DNA from: Mycoplasma elephantis ATCC 51980
GTDB lineage: Bacteria; Bacillota_I; Bacilli_A; Mycoplasmatales; Metamycoplasmataceae
Reading direction: 5' to 3'
DNA length: 40,188 nt
NCBI RefSeq assembly: GCF_000687815.1
Contig: NZ_JHXU01000007.1
Coordinates: 1-40,188, forward strand
Positions 22,335 to 34,695 of this stretch are shown in pieces. Position numbers and translations under genes: made by a program. The first letter of the stretch is position 1, and each line of letters starts with the position of its first letter. The notes below the pieces were generated by a model. It worked only from the letters and a program-made list of their open reading frames with translations. It searched no databases and was not told where the DNA came from.

Positions 22335-23260
22335 TGGATATTATATTTATAAGCTCGGTTACTTTTATTATAATATTGGCTCTTGCCGCATTTAGCGGAA
22401 GCATTATAGAGCGCTCAGGAACAACAAACCTTTCTATAGATGGTTTTATGATTTTTGGTGGACTTAATTATGCATTAATTGCAAACACACTTAAAAACAC
22501 ATTGCCAGTTAATCAAACATGAATTTTCTTGTTGTCTGGTATTATTCCAATGATTTTTGGACTAGTATATGCATTTTTAACAGTTACATTAAAAGCAGAT
22601 CAAACAATAGCAGGTATTGCCCTAAATACATTAGCTATTGCAGTAACATTGTTTATTATAACAACCAAAATAAACCCAGGTTATGAAGAATCAACTCAAT
22701 ACATCAATGTTTTCAATGGTGTATGAAGATATGGTGCTGGTCAAGATGATTTTAGAACAATAATAAATATTGCATCTATAATGGGTATAGTTATTATAGG
22801 ATTATTAATATTAATGTTAAATAAAACAAAATTAGGTATTAAAATTAAAACAGTTGGAGAAAATCCTCAAGCTGCCGCTAGTCTAGGAATCGATGTTATT
22901 AAAACAAGATATATAGCCATTTTAATAAGTTCATATTTTACAGGTATAGCCGGAGCATTGTTCTTTCAATATTCTGGTGTTACATTTAACGGAAATACAA
23001 AAGGGGTAGGATTTTTAGCTGTGGCTATGGTTATATTTGGTCAATGAAGACCAACATATATAATTCTTTCATCTATATTCTTTGGGTTCATATATACCTT
23101 TGCAGAAAACATTTTATTAACACCTCTTGTTGGTGTTGTTAATGCTGAACTATTTAGGATTATTCCATATGCTATAACAATATTTGTATTAGTATTTACA
23201 CAACGTAATTCTAAATCACCTAAAGCTCTTGGTATTCCGTTTGAAACGCAAGGTAGATAA
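22334..23260 (+). CDS. Nucleoside-type ABC transporter permease (second subunit)
   Basis: A 308-residue BPD_transp_2 permease, related to NupC/YufQ. Its start MDIIFISSVTFIIILALAAF has the family's first helix, followed by SGSIIERSGTTNLSIDGFM (family ERSGVxNIGxEGxM). LKADQTIAGIALNTLAIAV, VGENPQAAASLGIDVIKTRY, the cytoplasmic EAA-like coupling loop, and SGVTFNGNTKGVGFLAVAMVIFG follow. About eight to nine membrane segments. It pairs with the upstream permease to form the channel. The ribosome site AAGGGG lies in the preceding gene's end. The last gene of the operon, it is followed by a perfect palindromic terminator. Confidence 0.95.
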
Positions 23261-23263
23261 AAT

Positions 23264-23287
23264 AAAAAACAACCAATTGGTTGTTTT

Positions 23288-23289
<2 letters not shown>
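23264..23289. terminator. Bidirectional terminator between the ABC operon and atpC
   Basis: A perfect 26-bp palindrome (12 bp of AAAAAACAACCA plus centre) flanked by A/T runs. It terminates the rightward transporter operon and the leftward atp operon, whose last stop is at 23288-23290. Confidence 0.9.
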
Positions 23290-25936
<2,647 letters not shown>

Positions 25937-25944
<8 letters not shown>

Positions 25945-27526
25945 TATTATTTTCTAATTCTTGTAATTTGTTAGGTAATTTTTGATATAAACTTGGATCG
26001 TAGTTTGGAATTTGTGCAATAACTTTGTTTTTGATTTTTAAAAGTTCTTTCAATACTAATGACATATTGTCATTATTTCATTCTTTGTCTTGCTCTAAAA
26101 GTTTTGTTATTTGTAAACCATTTGCATTTTTTGAAAAATAATTTATTATTTCTAATTTAAAATTAGAAATTTCTGATTTAGGTAATGGATTAATAACTTG
26201 TTCTTTAATAGAAAGAATTATAATAGCCTGAATTGTTTGGTTTATTGGTGAAAATTGATTTTGCTTTAATAAGTTATAAATTTTAGCACCGCTATCTAAT
26301 ATATTTTTTGTTGATACATCTAAGTCGCTACCAAAATGAGAGAACGAAAGCATTTCATTATATTGTGCTAAGGCTAATTTTAAACTTCCGGATATTTGTT
26401 TAATTAATTTTGTTTGTGCAGAACTACCAATACGTGAAACACTAAAACCTACGTCTACAGCAGGTCTTTGACCAGCATTAAATAGATTTTCACGAGTAAA
26501 AATTTGTCCGTCAGTAATAGAAATTACGTTTGTAGGAATATATGCAGATATATCTCCTTGTTGAGTTTCTACTATTGGTAATGCAGTTATACTTCCATTA
26601 CCATTTTTTTCATTTACTTTTGCACTACGTTCTAGCAATTGCGAGTGTAAGTAGAAAACATCACCTGGATAAGCTTCACGACCTGGTGGACGACGTAAAA
26701 GTAATGACATGGTACGATAAGCCACAGCGTGTTTACTTAGATCATCGTATACAATTAAAACATCTTTACCTTTTGACATTCATTCTTCTGCAATTGCTGT
26801 TCCAGTATAAGGTGCAATATATTGCATAGGCGCAAGTTCGCTTGCTCCGGCAATAACAATTGTAGTATAAGATAATGCATCATTATTTTTTAAACGTTTT
26901 ACAATTTGGGCAACAGTAGAGTTTTTTTGCCCTATTGCTACATATATACAATTAACATTTTTACCTTTTTGATTAATTATTGCATCAATTGCAATCGCTG
27001 TTTTTCCGGTTTGACGATCACCGATAATTAATTCTCTTTGTCCTTTACCAATAGGAATCATACTATCTATAGCTAAAATACCTGTTTCAAGAGGTTCATT
27101 AACACTTTTTCTTGTCATTACACCTGGAGCTGTAGCAAAAATTTCTTTAGTATTTTTAGTTTTTAGTTTTTCTTTTCCATCAATTGGTATTCCTAGTGCG
27201 TTAACTACACGACCAAGCATTTCATCGCCAACAAAAGTTGATGCCACTTTATATGTTCTTTTAACAGGATCTCCTACAACCAATTTTTGGTCATTTCCCA
27301 AAATAGCTACTCCAACTAAATCTTCTTCTAAATTAAGAGCGAGGCCATAGGTATCTTCGCCTAAAATGATTATTTCTCCATTTTTAACATTATTGATACC
27401 ACTAACATTAGCTATTCCATCACCTATAGTAATTATTTTGCCTACTTCATTATAGTTAATGCGACTTTTAAAATTTCTAACTTTATCTTTTATAATCGCC
27501 GAAATATCGCTTGAGTTAATCGCCAT
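25937..27526 (-). CDS. atpA: F1Fo ATP synthase alpha subunit
   Basis: A 529-residue non-catalytic nucleotide-binding subunit. It starts [20 protein letters not shown]. Walker A is [14 protein letters not shown] near residue 170. [39 protein letters not shown] and [30 protein letters not shown] match the family closely. TGA Trp codons occur at 26777-26779 and near 26078, so a standard-code scan splits the gene in two. I chose ATG 27526, with AAAGGGG upstream; an in-frame GTG two codons earlier is less likely. It overlaps atpH by 11 nt. Confidence 0.98.
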
Positions 27527-28073
27527 AAGCACCCCTTTGTAAAAGTTGTTCTTTTAAATCTTTAAGTTGAGATTCAATGTTGTTTTCGATGATGTGATCA
27601 TCGAAAACAATCTTAAAACCAGATATTATTTCTGGATCAATTTTATTTTTTAAAACAACTTTCTTATTTTTTCTTTTACTTATTTTTTCTTCAAATTGTT
27701 TTATTGTTTTTGCTGGTATTTTTTTAGTTGTAAAAATAATTCCTTCTAAAATATCTTCTTTAATATTTAATTTTTTTATTAGATTTTGTAATATTTGGGG
27801 TAAAAATCTAGATTTTTTGTCAATGACTATTAGTTTTATTGCATTAATAAAATTAATATTCATACCTTTCAAAATTTTGTCTAATAAATCATCTTTATGT
27901 TTAAATGCAAGAAGGGTTTCATCCGCGCTTAAATAATCAACAATTTCTTCATTTGTTTCAATAATATGTAAAAAATCATGAGCATTTTTGTTAAAAGTGG
28001 AAATTTTATTATCTTCTTGTGCTATTTCAAAAATAGCATATGAATAATTTAAATAATTAGAATCTGTAATCAT
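27516..28073 (-). CDS. atpH: F1Fo ATP synthase delta subunit
   Basis: A 185-residue peripheral-stalk protein. The N-terminal helical bundle begins [19 protein letters not shown], matching the xxYAxALFxxAxE start of the family. The C-terminal end is less conserved but keeps [29 protein letters not shown], corresponding to V-D-x-x-I-x-GG-xxxxxxDxxID-x-S-xxxxL. The GG pair is SG here. It sits between atpF and atpA, the normal place. The start overlaps the atpF stop by 1 nt. Confidence 0.95.
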   Translation of the reverse strand: MITDSNYLNYSYAIFEIAQEDNKISTFNKNAHDFLHIIETNEEIVDYLSADETLLAFKHKDDLLDKILKGMNINFINAIKLIVIDKKSRFLPQILQNLIKKLNIKEDILEGIIFTTKKIPAKTIKQFEEKISKRKNKKVVLKNKIDPEIISGFKIVFDDHIIENNIESQLKDLKEQLLQRGAYGD

Positions 28074-28606
28074 TATTTAAAGTAATCCTCAATTAATTTT
28101 TGCTCATCATCATGTTTAATTTCTTTTTGAATAATTTTGTTAGCAATTTCAAATGCAACATCCAAAATTGCTTTTCTTGAATCTTTTTCAAATTTTTCTT
28201 TTTCATTTTTTAGCTCTAATTCAGCATTAGCTTTTATTAATTCGGCTTCTTTGTGTGCTTGATTAGTATATTCCATAATAACTTTTTCGGCTTCAAATTT
28301 AGCTTTATCAATAATTTCTGCTGCCGTAATTTTTGCATTCATTAATCGTTCTTGCGCTTCATTTGATGACTCGAGTGCGTTTTTTTTGTTTTTTATTGAG
28401 TCATCAATGTTTTTTTGAATAAATTTATTTCTGTCTGCCAACATTTTTTTAACAGGTTTGTAGAAAAAGTATGTTAGAAAACAAAAAATTAAGATAAAGG
28501 CAATAATTACTGCTATTAGTAATGGAATGTTAGGAAATAGTTTTTGAAATGTTTCATTAACATTTATATCACCTTTTGATAAATATGTCTTAACGTTACT
28601 CGTCAT
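28073..28606 (-). CDS. atpF: F1Fo ATP synthase b subunit
   Basis: A 177-residue peripheral-stalk subunit. After ~25 residues a membrane helix (PLLIAVIIAFILIFCFLTYFF) is followed by the conserved KPVKKMLADRNKFIQKNIDD. A long Ala/Glu/Lys dimerisation coiled coil then runs to the C-terminus. The N-terminus is unusual in having ~28 hydrophilic residues before the helix and no cysteine lipobox; some mycoplasma AtpF proteins are lipoproteins, and this one is not. Overlaps: 1 nt with both atpE and atpH. Confidence 0.95.
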   Translation of the reverse strand: MTSNVKTYLSKGDINVNETFQKLFPNIPLLIAVIIAFILIFCFLTYFFYKPVKKMLADRNKFIQKNIDDSIKNKKNALESSNEAQERLMNAKITAAEIIDKAKFEAEKVIMEYTNQAHKEAELIKANAELELKNEKEKFEKDSRKAILDVAFEIANKIIQKEIKHDDEQKLIEDYFK

Positions 28607-28887
28607 TAAATTTTAGTTACTAATAATAGAGCGATAATAAATGCGTATAGTGCAGGACTTTCACTAATTGCTAAAGATATAAGTAAAATTGTTCTTATTT
28701 TAGATGCGGCTTCTGGATTGCGGCCAACTGCTTCAGCGGCGCGACCGGCACTAACACCTTGTCCAATACCACTACCAAAAACGCCAATAGTTGCTAAACC
28801 AGCACCTACCGCTACTAATCCCATGTTTATATCTGGTGTTGCTGATGCGCCATTTTCTGCTAATTTTGTTACTACTTCTGTAATCAT
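28606..28887 (-). CDS. atpE: F1Fo ATP synthase c subunit
   Basis: A 93-residue hairpin proteolipid of the rotor ring. Helix 1 has GAGLATIGVFGSGIGQGVSA, the polar loop is GRNPEA, and helix 2 carries the ion-binding carboxylate in ISLAISESPALYAF (Glu76). The first ~20 residues (MITEVVTKLAENGASATPDI) form the extended N-terminus usual in mycoplasmas. Gln43, Glu76, Ser77 and Tyr81 occupy the places of the Na+ ligands or coordinating network known from Ilyobacter-type c rings. A proline follows Ser77, though, so ion specificity is open. The ribosome site AAGGAGAAAA is strong, as needed for a multi-copy subunit. Confidence 0.95.
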   Translation of the reverse strand: MITEVVTKLAENGASATPDINMGLVAVGAGLATIGVFGSGIGQGVSAGRAAEAVGRNPEAASKIRTILLISLAISESPALYAFIIALLLVTKI

Positions 28888-28895
28888 TTTTCTCC

Positions 28896-29660
28896 TTAAT
28901 ATATTGCTGCTGCAGCCTTACTTGAAATAGCCACAGGTTTTTTTTGTTTTATTTTTTTCTGAACTGTTTCAACTTCAGAAGCTCATGAAATAGATGTTAT
29001 CATCAAGAATACATATGCTTGAATTAAACCACCGAATAAATCAAAATATAAATGTAAAAACGGTGTAAATAACGGGGCTAAAATATATTTAGTATATATT
29101 GATGAATTTATAACGGGGATAAAACTTGTTATTCATCCTATAAATGAATAGAATAATAAAAGTATTGTAGTTCCACCAATAATGTTTCCAAACATACGAA
29201 AACTTAATGATATAAGTGGAGCAAAATCTCCTAAAACTTGTGTTGGGTTCATGTAACGTTTTATAAATCTTCATTTTTGAAATATAATTCCAACTACGTA
29301 AATACCGAATCAAGAAATAAATGCAAAAAACAATGGAATTGTAAAACTTGTAGACACCGCTTCTAATCCTATTAATCCAACAATGTTGCCAAGAAGTAAG
29401 AAGGTTGCCAAACTAAATATATAAGGTTTTACAATTGGTAATTTATTACTAGAAACATCATCATATGTATTAACTACTGTTAAATAATATTGTTCGGCTA
29501 TAAGTGCTAACCCTTTTGGTGCCTGATGTGGTTTTATGTTTCTAACTTTTACAAAAACACAAATAGATATTATCGCACACACTATAACTACAAAACATAA
29601 AGATACAATCATTGGATAATCGACATCTCTAAGTTTCATGTCTAATTTAATATTTTGCAT
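28896..29660 (-). CDS. atpB: F1Fo ATP synthase a subunit
   Basis: A 254-residue membrane stator that forms the ion half-channels. The N-terminal helix region (YPMIVSLCFVVIVCAIISIC) is followed by LPIVKPYIFSLATFLLLGNIVGLIG. FAPLISLSFRMFGNIIGG contains the essential Arg of the FRLFGN motif. The last helix pair runs to FLHLYFDLFGGLIQAYVFLMITSISW, where the family ends QAYVFxxLxxxYI. The frame crosses several TGA Trp codons. AAAGGAGGTTAG before the ATG is one of the strongest ribosome sites in the window. It begins right after the atpI-like stop. Confidence 0.96.
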
Positions 29661-30053
29661 CTAACCTCCTTTACTCATATAGCCTAACATCATAGAAATT
29701 AATAACAAAAAATGTGCGAATATAAAACTAAAAAGATTTATTTTAATTTGAATATTTTCGAGAGTTGATGTCGCAAATTTTGAATTAAATAAAATTATAA
29801 AAATAACTACACCCAACATAAGAAAAGTGCTAAAAATTCATCTTAATATGATAATGATTAAAAAAGAATTTTTCTTTTTTTCCAAATATTTAGTAGCTAT
29901 TTGTATTGATATTTGGCTAATAGTTATAGTAAGTGAGCCAAGTAAAAAACCATATAAAAGATTGGAATTTACTGGCAGAAATGTCATAAAAAATATAATA
30001 AAAATAATATTAAAAGATATTCATCAATTCCAAAAAAAATGCAAATTTTTCAT
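29661..30053 (-). CDS. atpI: AtpI-like membrane protein heading the atp operon
   Basis: A 130-residue, four-helix hydrophobic protein that ends (TAG) directly before the atpB ATG. It is only visible whole with UGA=Trp; its N-terminal part MKNLHFFWNWW includes two TGA codons. Helices lie at about 12-28, 32-50, 68-90 and 100-122. Position and size match the poorly conserved atpI gene that opens atp operons, whose product helps c-ring assembly or Mg2+ supply in other bacteria. Sequence identity to known AtpI is not obvious, so the name rests on synteny and topology. No Shine-Dalgarno sequence is seen, and the gap to the preceding gene is 51 nt. Confidence 0.75.
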
Positions 30054-30104
30054 GACTAACTAATAATAATACTTTTTATAAATTTAATTTTAAAATAAAG
30101 AAAT

Positions 30105-31019
30105 TTATTTAAAGAATTTATTGATTAAATCATCAATAAATGGATAATAGTGATCAACAATTAAACAAGCTAATACAGCAATCATTATAATTGTTAAAAT
30201 TATGAAAAATGCAATTAAAAATTTAAGACCTGCTCCTGTTTTATTTTCTATATTATGAATACGAAGTGAGTGCATTGAATGACTAAATTCTCTAGTTTCT
30301 TTTTCGAGAATTGAAACTCTTTCTTCAAGAGATAATGGTGATTGTTTTTCTGGTTCTTTTGTAACAGAAGGTGTTTTATCATCATTATTTTCCGATTCCT
30401 CAGGCAATGTTTTTTCTGTGCTTGTTTCTTCTGAAGTTTTTACTTCATTAGTATCTTGTGTTTTTTCTTCAATAACTTCTTCAGTATCAGGTTCTTTAAT
30501 ATTTTCTTGTTCCTCAGTTTCTAGTTTTTCTTCAACAACTTCTTCAGTTTGTGGTTCTTCTATAGGTTCTTCAGTTTCTGTTTTTTCTTCAATGATTTCA
30601 TCTTCTATAGGTTTATTTTCTTTTTTTACAAGAACCAAACTAGCATGTGCTTTTTTGATTTCTTTCATTCTTTTTTCATTTTGTTTTTTTGTTTCTTCAT
30701 CATCTTCTGAATCAACAATAACTTGTTCGAATCCATCTTCTGAACGAAGAGATCTAATTGTTCTTATGTATTTTCCACCTTTTTGGAATCATAAAGTACC
30801 TGTAATGTTTAATTTTTTAAATGCATCAACAGCATCTCCAATGTTATCAAATTCATCAATTGGTTCTTTATTTGCAGGTTTAAGAACTCAAAAATCTTTA
30901 TGGTGTCCACCATCTCTTAATGTGCAATATCAACGTTCTGATGTACTTGCTCTTTTTGTAGTTGTTTTAGGTTTTGTAACTTTAGCTGTTTTAGTAGTTT
31001 TTGTAGTTTTGGTTGCCAT
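30105..31019 (-). CDS. Tail-anchored protein with Lys/Thr-rich N-terminus and Glu-rich repeats
   Basis: A 304-residue protein in four parts. Residues 1-24 are Lys/Thr repeats like a histone H1 or AlgP tail (TKTTKTTKTAKVTKPK). Residues ~28-100 form a compact domain, RWYCTLRDGG ... KDFWVLKPANKEPIDEF, then GDAVDAFKKLNITGTLWF and GGKYIRTIRSLRS. Residues ~120-230 are a Glu/Thr/Pro-rich linker with degenerate repeats of the form EPxTEEVxEEK. Residues ~235-304 have a short coiled coil and a single C-terminal helix (LKFLIAFFIILTIIMIAVLACLI). The folded domain vaguely recalls DUF2188-type small domains. I do not recognise a named function. The basic N-terminus could bind nucleic acid at the membrane, but that is conjecture. 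RBS AAAAAGGAGAATT is strong. A plus-strand open frame opposite it is only a shadow of the low-complexity region. Confidence 0.85.
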
Positions 31020-31100
31020 AATTCTCCTTTTTACATTATTTATTATTTTACAATATTTTAAATTAGTTGTTTATATTTGTGTATATAGTTGAATTTAAAT

Positions 31101-32000
31101 TTAAAATGAATGCTTTATTAGATAATATAAACCATATAATGCTGAATCATCGCCTAATTCTTCAAATTTAAATTCAACATTTTTAAAGTGTGTTGGTTCA
31201 GTTATTTCTTTAGCTTTTTCTATTGCTTTTTCAACAAATCATTTATTATAGCGAGCAACAGCTCCTCCAAAAACAAATAAATTTGGATTTAATAAAGCCA
31301 TTGAAGATGAAATAGTCCTTGCTAATGTGTCTATACCTTCATCTATGACTTGTTTTGCAATATTATCATTTTCATAGTTTGCGAAAACCTCTTTAGTGCT
31401 TCAATTTTTGTTTTTAGTTTTAGCTCGGAGCGAAATACCTGTACCTGATACATAAAGTTCGGCAGAATAAGGTAAAAGATGATATGTTTTTTCATCATAA
31501 ACACTTCCTCATGGAGCACGCGCTATTTCTTGTGCAAGCCCATAAGCACCAGTATATATTTTGTTATTGATAATTAATCCTGCTCCAAATCCTGTTGATA
31601 GTGTATAAAATTGTGTGACATCATTTATTCCGCGTTTAAAATAGTAGTGATTTGCAAGCCCCATGACATTAGCATCATTGTCACATTCTACTTTTTTAAG
31701 GCGTTTACAATTATTTAGTAAATATTCTTTTAAATTATGCCCGTTTCAACTAATTAAGTTAGGTAAGCAAATTGCAATACCTTTTTTATAATCTGCAGGA
31801 CCAGGGAAATCCATTCCTATTGCATCAATTTCATATTTATTAATTAATTCTATTATTTTGTTGAGTGTTTTTTTATAATCATTTACATCAACATCAAAGC
31901 GTAATTTATCTTTAATTTTTTCATTTTTATCAAATGTGGCAAAGCGCACATTCGTTCCGCCAATATCTACGGCTGCAAACTTATAATTATTTTCTTTCAT
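31101..32000 (-). CDS. ROK-family sugar kinase
   Basis: A 299-residue ROK protein. The phosphate-binding start AAVDIGGTNVRFATFD is followed by IDAIGMDFPGPADYKKG. CDNDANVMGLANHYY carries the catalytic-base Asp in the N-D-A-N motif. TLSTGFGAGLIINNKIYTGAYG and the late SSSMALLNPNLFVFGGAVAR (family D-P-x-x-I-x-x-GG) follow. It would phosphorylate glucose, N-acetylmannosamine or another hexose; the substrate is not readable. The usual G-E-I-G-H histidine and CxCGxxGC zinc cluster are absent: the segment reads GLAQEIARAPWG. It is therefore a zinc-less ROK kinase. Regulators of this family have an N-terminal HTH, which is absent. The start follows GGAGGGTT. Confidence 0.92.
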
Positions 32001-32097
32001 AACCCTCCATTACTATATATATTAAAATTATATCAATAATACTATATATAAAGTATGAACACATAAATATTTAACTTATTATAAAATGTTTTTATTG

Positions 32098-32103
32098 TAT
32101 AAT
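32098..32103 (+). promoter_or_regulatory. -10 element of tRNA-Ser(GCU)
   Basis: TATAAT ends 11 nt before the first base of the mature tRNA, in the gap to the divergent ROK kinase gene. Confidence 0.5.
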
Positions 32104-32114
32104 ATTAAAACGTT

Positions 32115-32205
32115 GGGTTAGTACTCAAGAGGCTGAAGAGGCGGTCCTGCTAAGACTGTAGGGGAGGCAACTCCCGCGAAGGTTCAAATCCTTTCTAACC
32201 CGCCA
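32115..32205 (+). tRNA. tRNA-Ser (anticodon GCU)
   Basis: A 91-nt class II tRNA. The acceptor stem GGGTTAG pairs with CTAACCC, discriminator G, CCA encoded. The anticodon stem CGGTC/GACTG frames loop CTGCTAA with anticodon GCT at 32149-32151, reading AGU/AGC. The long variable arm (GGGGAGGCAACTCCC-type stem) is the serine hallmark. The T loop is GGTTCAAATCC. It is followed by a T run that probably terminates transcription. It is the only RNA gene I see in the window. Confidence 0.97.
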
Positions 32206-32230
32206 TTTTTTTATACCTTTTTCAATAGGA

Positions 32231-33319
32231 TTATTCTTCGAATAACATTAATTTATATTCATTTAATTTATCTAATGAATTATCATTTTTTGTAAAATAT
32301 CATTTCAAATAATATGTTTTTTTGTTTGAGTCATTTTCAATAAAAATAGAAATAGGGGTTGAATTTGTATTTAATTCTTTATAGCCTATTACATTTTCAA
32401 TGTTTACTTTTATTTTTTTATCATTATCAATAAAAATTTCCTTGTTAATAGTATTTATTCATAAAGGATTAATGTGTTTATTTATCTTAAATATATCAAC
32501 CAACTCTGATTCTTTGGTAAAAGAATCATTAGTATAAAATTTTCCTTCGTATATATGTATATCTAATGTTTTATTTGTTGTAAGTTGTTGTATTTTTTTA
32601 ATTGATTCGTTATTTTTTATAAAACTAATTAATTCATTCCCATTATTAATATGATTTTTTCAATTAAATTTATAAATATTAAATCCACTAATTTGATATT
32701 TTTTAGTTAATGATTCATTAGGGGTATATTTGTTTGTAAATTTTATATTTACTTCTACATATCCATTGTTTTTATTGCATTTAATATCATTTTCATTAAT
32801 TGAAATATATACGCAATTTAATTCATTCTTATCATCATTAATAATTATATGTTCGGGAAGAATATTTGTTGCGCTATATTTTTTTAATTCATTATTTATG
32901 TCAATTTCTATTCTATTTATAAAATCATGAAAATTAAAATTTTCAGTAATAAATCCATAAATTTTATAGATTTTACTTATTTTTTGATTTTTATATTCTA
33001 ATAAAATTTCAACAAATATATCACCCGAATATTTGTTGAATTGATCTAAAATTAATTTTTTTGATATCTTTATATTTTTTTCAATTTTAGAATTATCGAC
33101 AACTATTTTGTCAATTTTAACTTCATTAACTAATGTTTGATTTTTATCTTTGTAATCTACAACAATTTTATTAAATGCATTTTCAATTTTTTCTATATCT
33201 TTTGCTATTTCTGAATCAATTTTTTTATTATTGTCATCATTACTATTGCATGATATACAAGGAATATTAGAAATTAATAATGTTGTAAATAATAAGAATT
33301 TTAATAACTTACTTTTCAT
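32231..33319 (-). CDS. Surface lipoprotein with Lipoprotein_17-like repeats
   Basis: A 362-residue predicted lipoprotein. The signal peptide MKSKLLKFLLFTTLLISNIP leads into CISCNSNDD, with the lipidated Cys at the end of CISC. The mature protein has repeated beta-rich units of ~95 residues with the pattern of a charged linker, an EIxLEYKN-like strand pair and a closing Y-x-I-x-G-F segment: KIYKIYGFI near residue 125, then KKYQISGFNIY near 215. This is the layout of mycoplasma Lipoprotein_17 (PF04200-type) modules. The C-terminal third lies beyond a TGA Trp codon at 32660-32662. Function is unknown; such proteins are surface exposed and often antigenic. No ribosome site is strong. It converges on tRNA-Ser, and the fragment at 1-377 is of the same type. 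Confidence 0.85.
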
Positions 33320-33344
33320 GTAATTATTATATTAAAACAGATAT

Positions 33345-33380
33345 AAAAAAAATTGCGATTAATATTCGCAATTTTTTTTT
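33345..33380 (-). terminator. Terminator of pgk
   Basis: A strong hairpin with stem AAAAATTGCGA/TCGCAATTTTT, loop ~7 nt (33359-33365), lies 15 nt past the pgk stop. It also separates pgk from the downstream lipoprotein gene, which is transcribed in the same direction. Confidence 0.85.
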
Positions 33381-33394
33381 AATTTAATGATTAT

Positions 33395-34579
33395 TTATTT
33401 GTCTTGAATAGATTCAACACCAGGTAATGCTTTTCCTTCTAATAATTCAAGGCTAGCTCCACCACCTGTTGATACATGTGAGAATTTATCTTCAAAGTTT
33501 AATTTTTCAATAGCAGCAACAGAGTCACCTCCACCAACTACAGAATATACACCTTTTAATCCACTTATAGCTTTAGCAATTTCGAATGTACCTTTTTTAT
33601 AGTTTTCAAATTCACTAACACCCATTGGTCCATTTCAAAATACACTTTTAGCACCTTTTAATGATTTTTTAAATAATTCAATTGATTTAGGTCCTAAATC
33701 TAAGCCCATGTAACCATCTTTAATATCTATCCCTGAAACTGTGCTTTTAACATCAGCAAATTCTTTAGCAATAAGGTGATCAACTGGAAGAACAACTTTT
33801 GATGCATTTTGTTCTAAGAAATTCTTTGCATATTCTAATTTATCATCTTCAACAAGAGATGTTCCGATTGTGTGTCCTTGTGCTTTTAAGAATGTGTAAG
33901 CCATAGCACCACCAATAATTAATTTATCAACTTTTGTTACAAGAGATTCTAAAATACCTATTTTATCTGATATTTTAGCCCCACCAATAATTGCGACATA
34001 AGGATGTTCTGGATTGTTGGCGATTTTTGATAACGCTTCAACTTCTTTGTTCATTAAATATCCAAGTGCTGATTCTTTAATGTTTGAAGAAATACCTACG
34101 TTTGATGCATGTGCTCTATGTGCTGTTCCGAATGCATCATTAATAAATACATCACCTAATGAAGCTCAGTATTTACCTAATTCTTCTGAATTTTTACTTT
34201 CTGCTTTATTATTTAAATCTTCATAACGAGTATTTTGGAATAATAATACTTCTCCAGATTTTAATTCATTAATTGCTTTTTCAAGTTCTTCTCCACGTGT
34301 TTGGTTAACGAATTTTACTGGTCTATTAAGTTCTTTTGATAAAGCTTCGGCAACAGGAGCCATATTTTTCTTAGCCTTGTCTTCTTCAGTTTTAATTCTA
34401 CCTAAGTGAGAGAATAAAATTGCTTTACCATTTTCAGCAATTATTTTGTTAATTGTTGGAAGAGCTGCTTTTATTCTTTTTAATGATGTAATTTTACCAT
34501 CTTTCATTGGCACATTAAAATCAACTCTTAATAAAACTTTCTTATCTTTTAGTTGAATATCTTCAATAAATTTTTTCAT
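33395..34579 (-). CDS. pgk: Phosphoglycerate kinase
   Basis: A 394-residue glycolytic enzyme that makes ATP from 1,3-bisphosphoglycerate. N-domain: [23 protein letters not shown] and [18 protein letters not shown], with [14 protein letters not shown] carrying the substrate-binding Asn-Asp and His residues. C-domain: [50 protein letters not shown] (Trp is TGA), [14 protein letters not shown] and [15 protein letters not shown] for the nucleotide. Start RBS is ATAGGAGAAAA, with TATAAT at 34619-34624. It is monocistronic and bounded by a strong terminator. Length is typical. Confidence 0.98.
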
Positions 34580-34618
34580 TTTTCTCCTATTTATGAGTGT
34601 AATTTTTATTACATTTTT

Positions 34619-34624
34619 ATTATA
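34619..34624 (-). promoter_or_regulatory. -10 element of pgk
   Basis: TATAAT on the minus strand, ~40 nt upstream of the pgk ATG, within the divergent pgk-cdaM promoter region. Confidence 0.5.
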
Positions 34625-34646
34625 CTATTTAGAAAAAAAACTATTA

Positions 34647-34652
34647 TATAAT
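34647..34652 (+). promoter_or_regulatory. -10 element of cdaM-mgtE
   Basis: TATAAT on the plus strand, 44 nt upstream of the cdaM ATG and back to back with the pgk promoter. Confidence 0.45.
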
Positions 34653-34695
34653 ATAGACTATACAATGGAAATGTTTCAATATTTAGGGGGTGAAA

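Noticed and set aside
30418-31092. Long plus-strand open frame (224 residues, Ser/Val rich) opposite the Lys/Thr- and Glu-rich protein
   Set aside because: It is the antisense of low-complexity GAA/ACA codons, has no RBS or family features, and spans the promoter of the opposite gene.
32206-32230. Possible second tRNA after tRNA-Ser
   Set aside because: Only a T run and the lipoprotein 3' end follow; no cloverleaf can be drawn.
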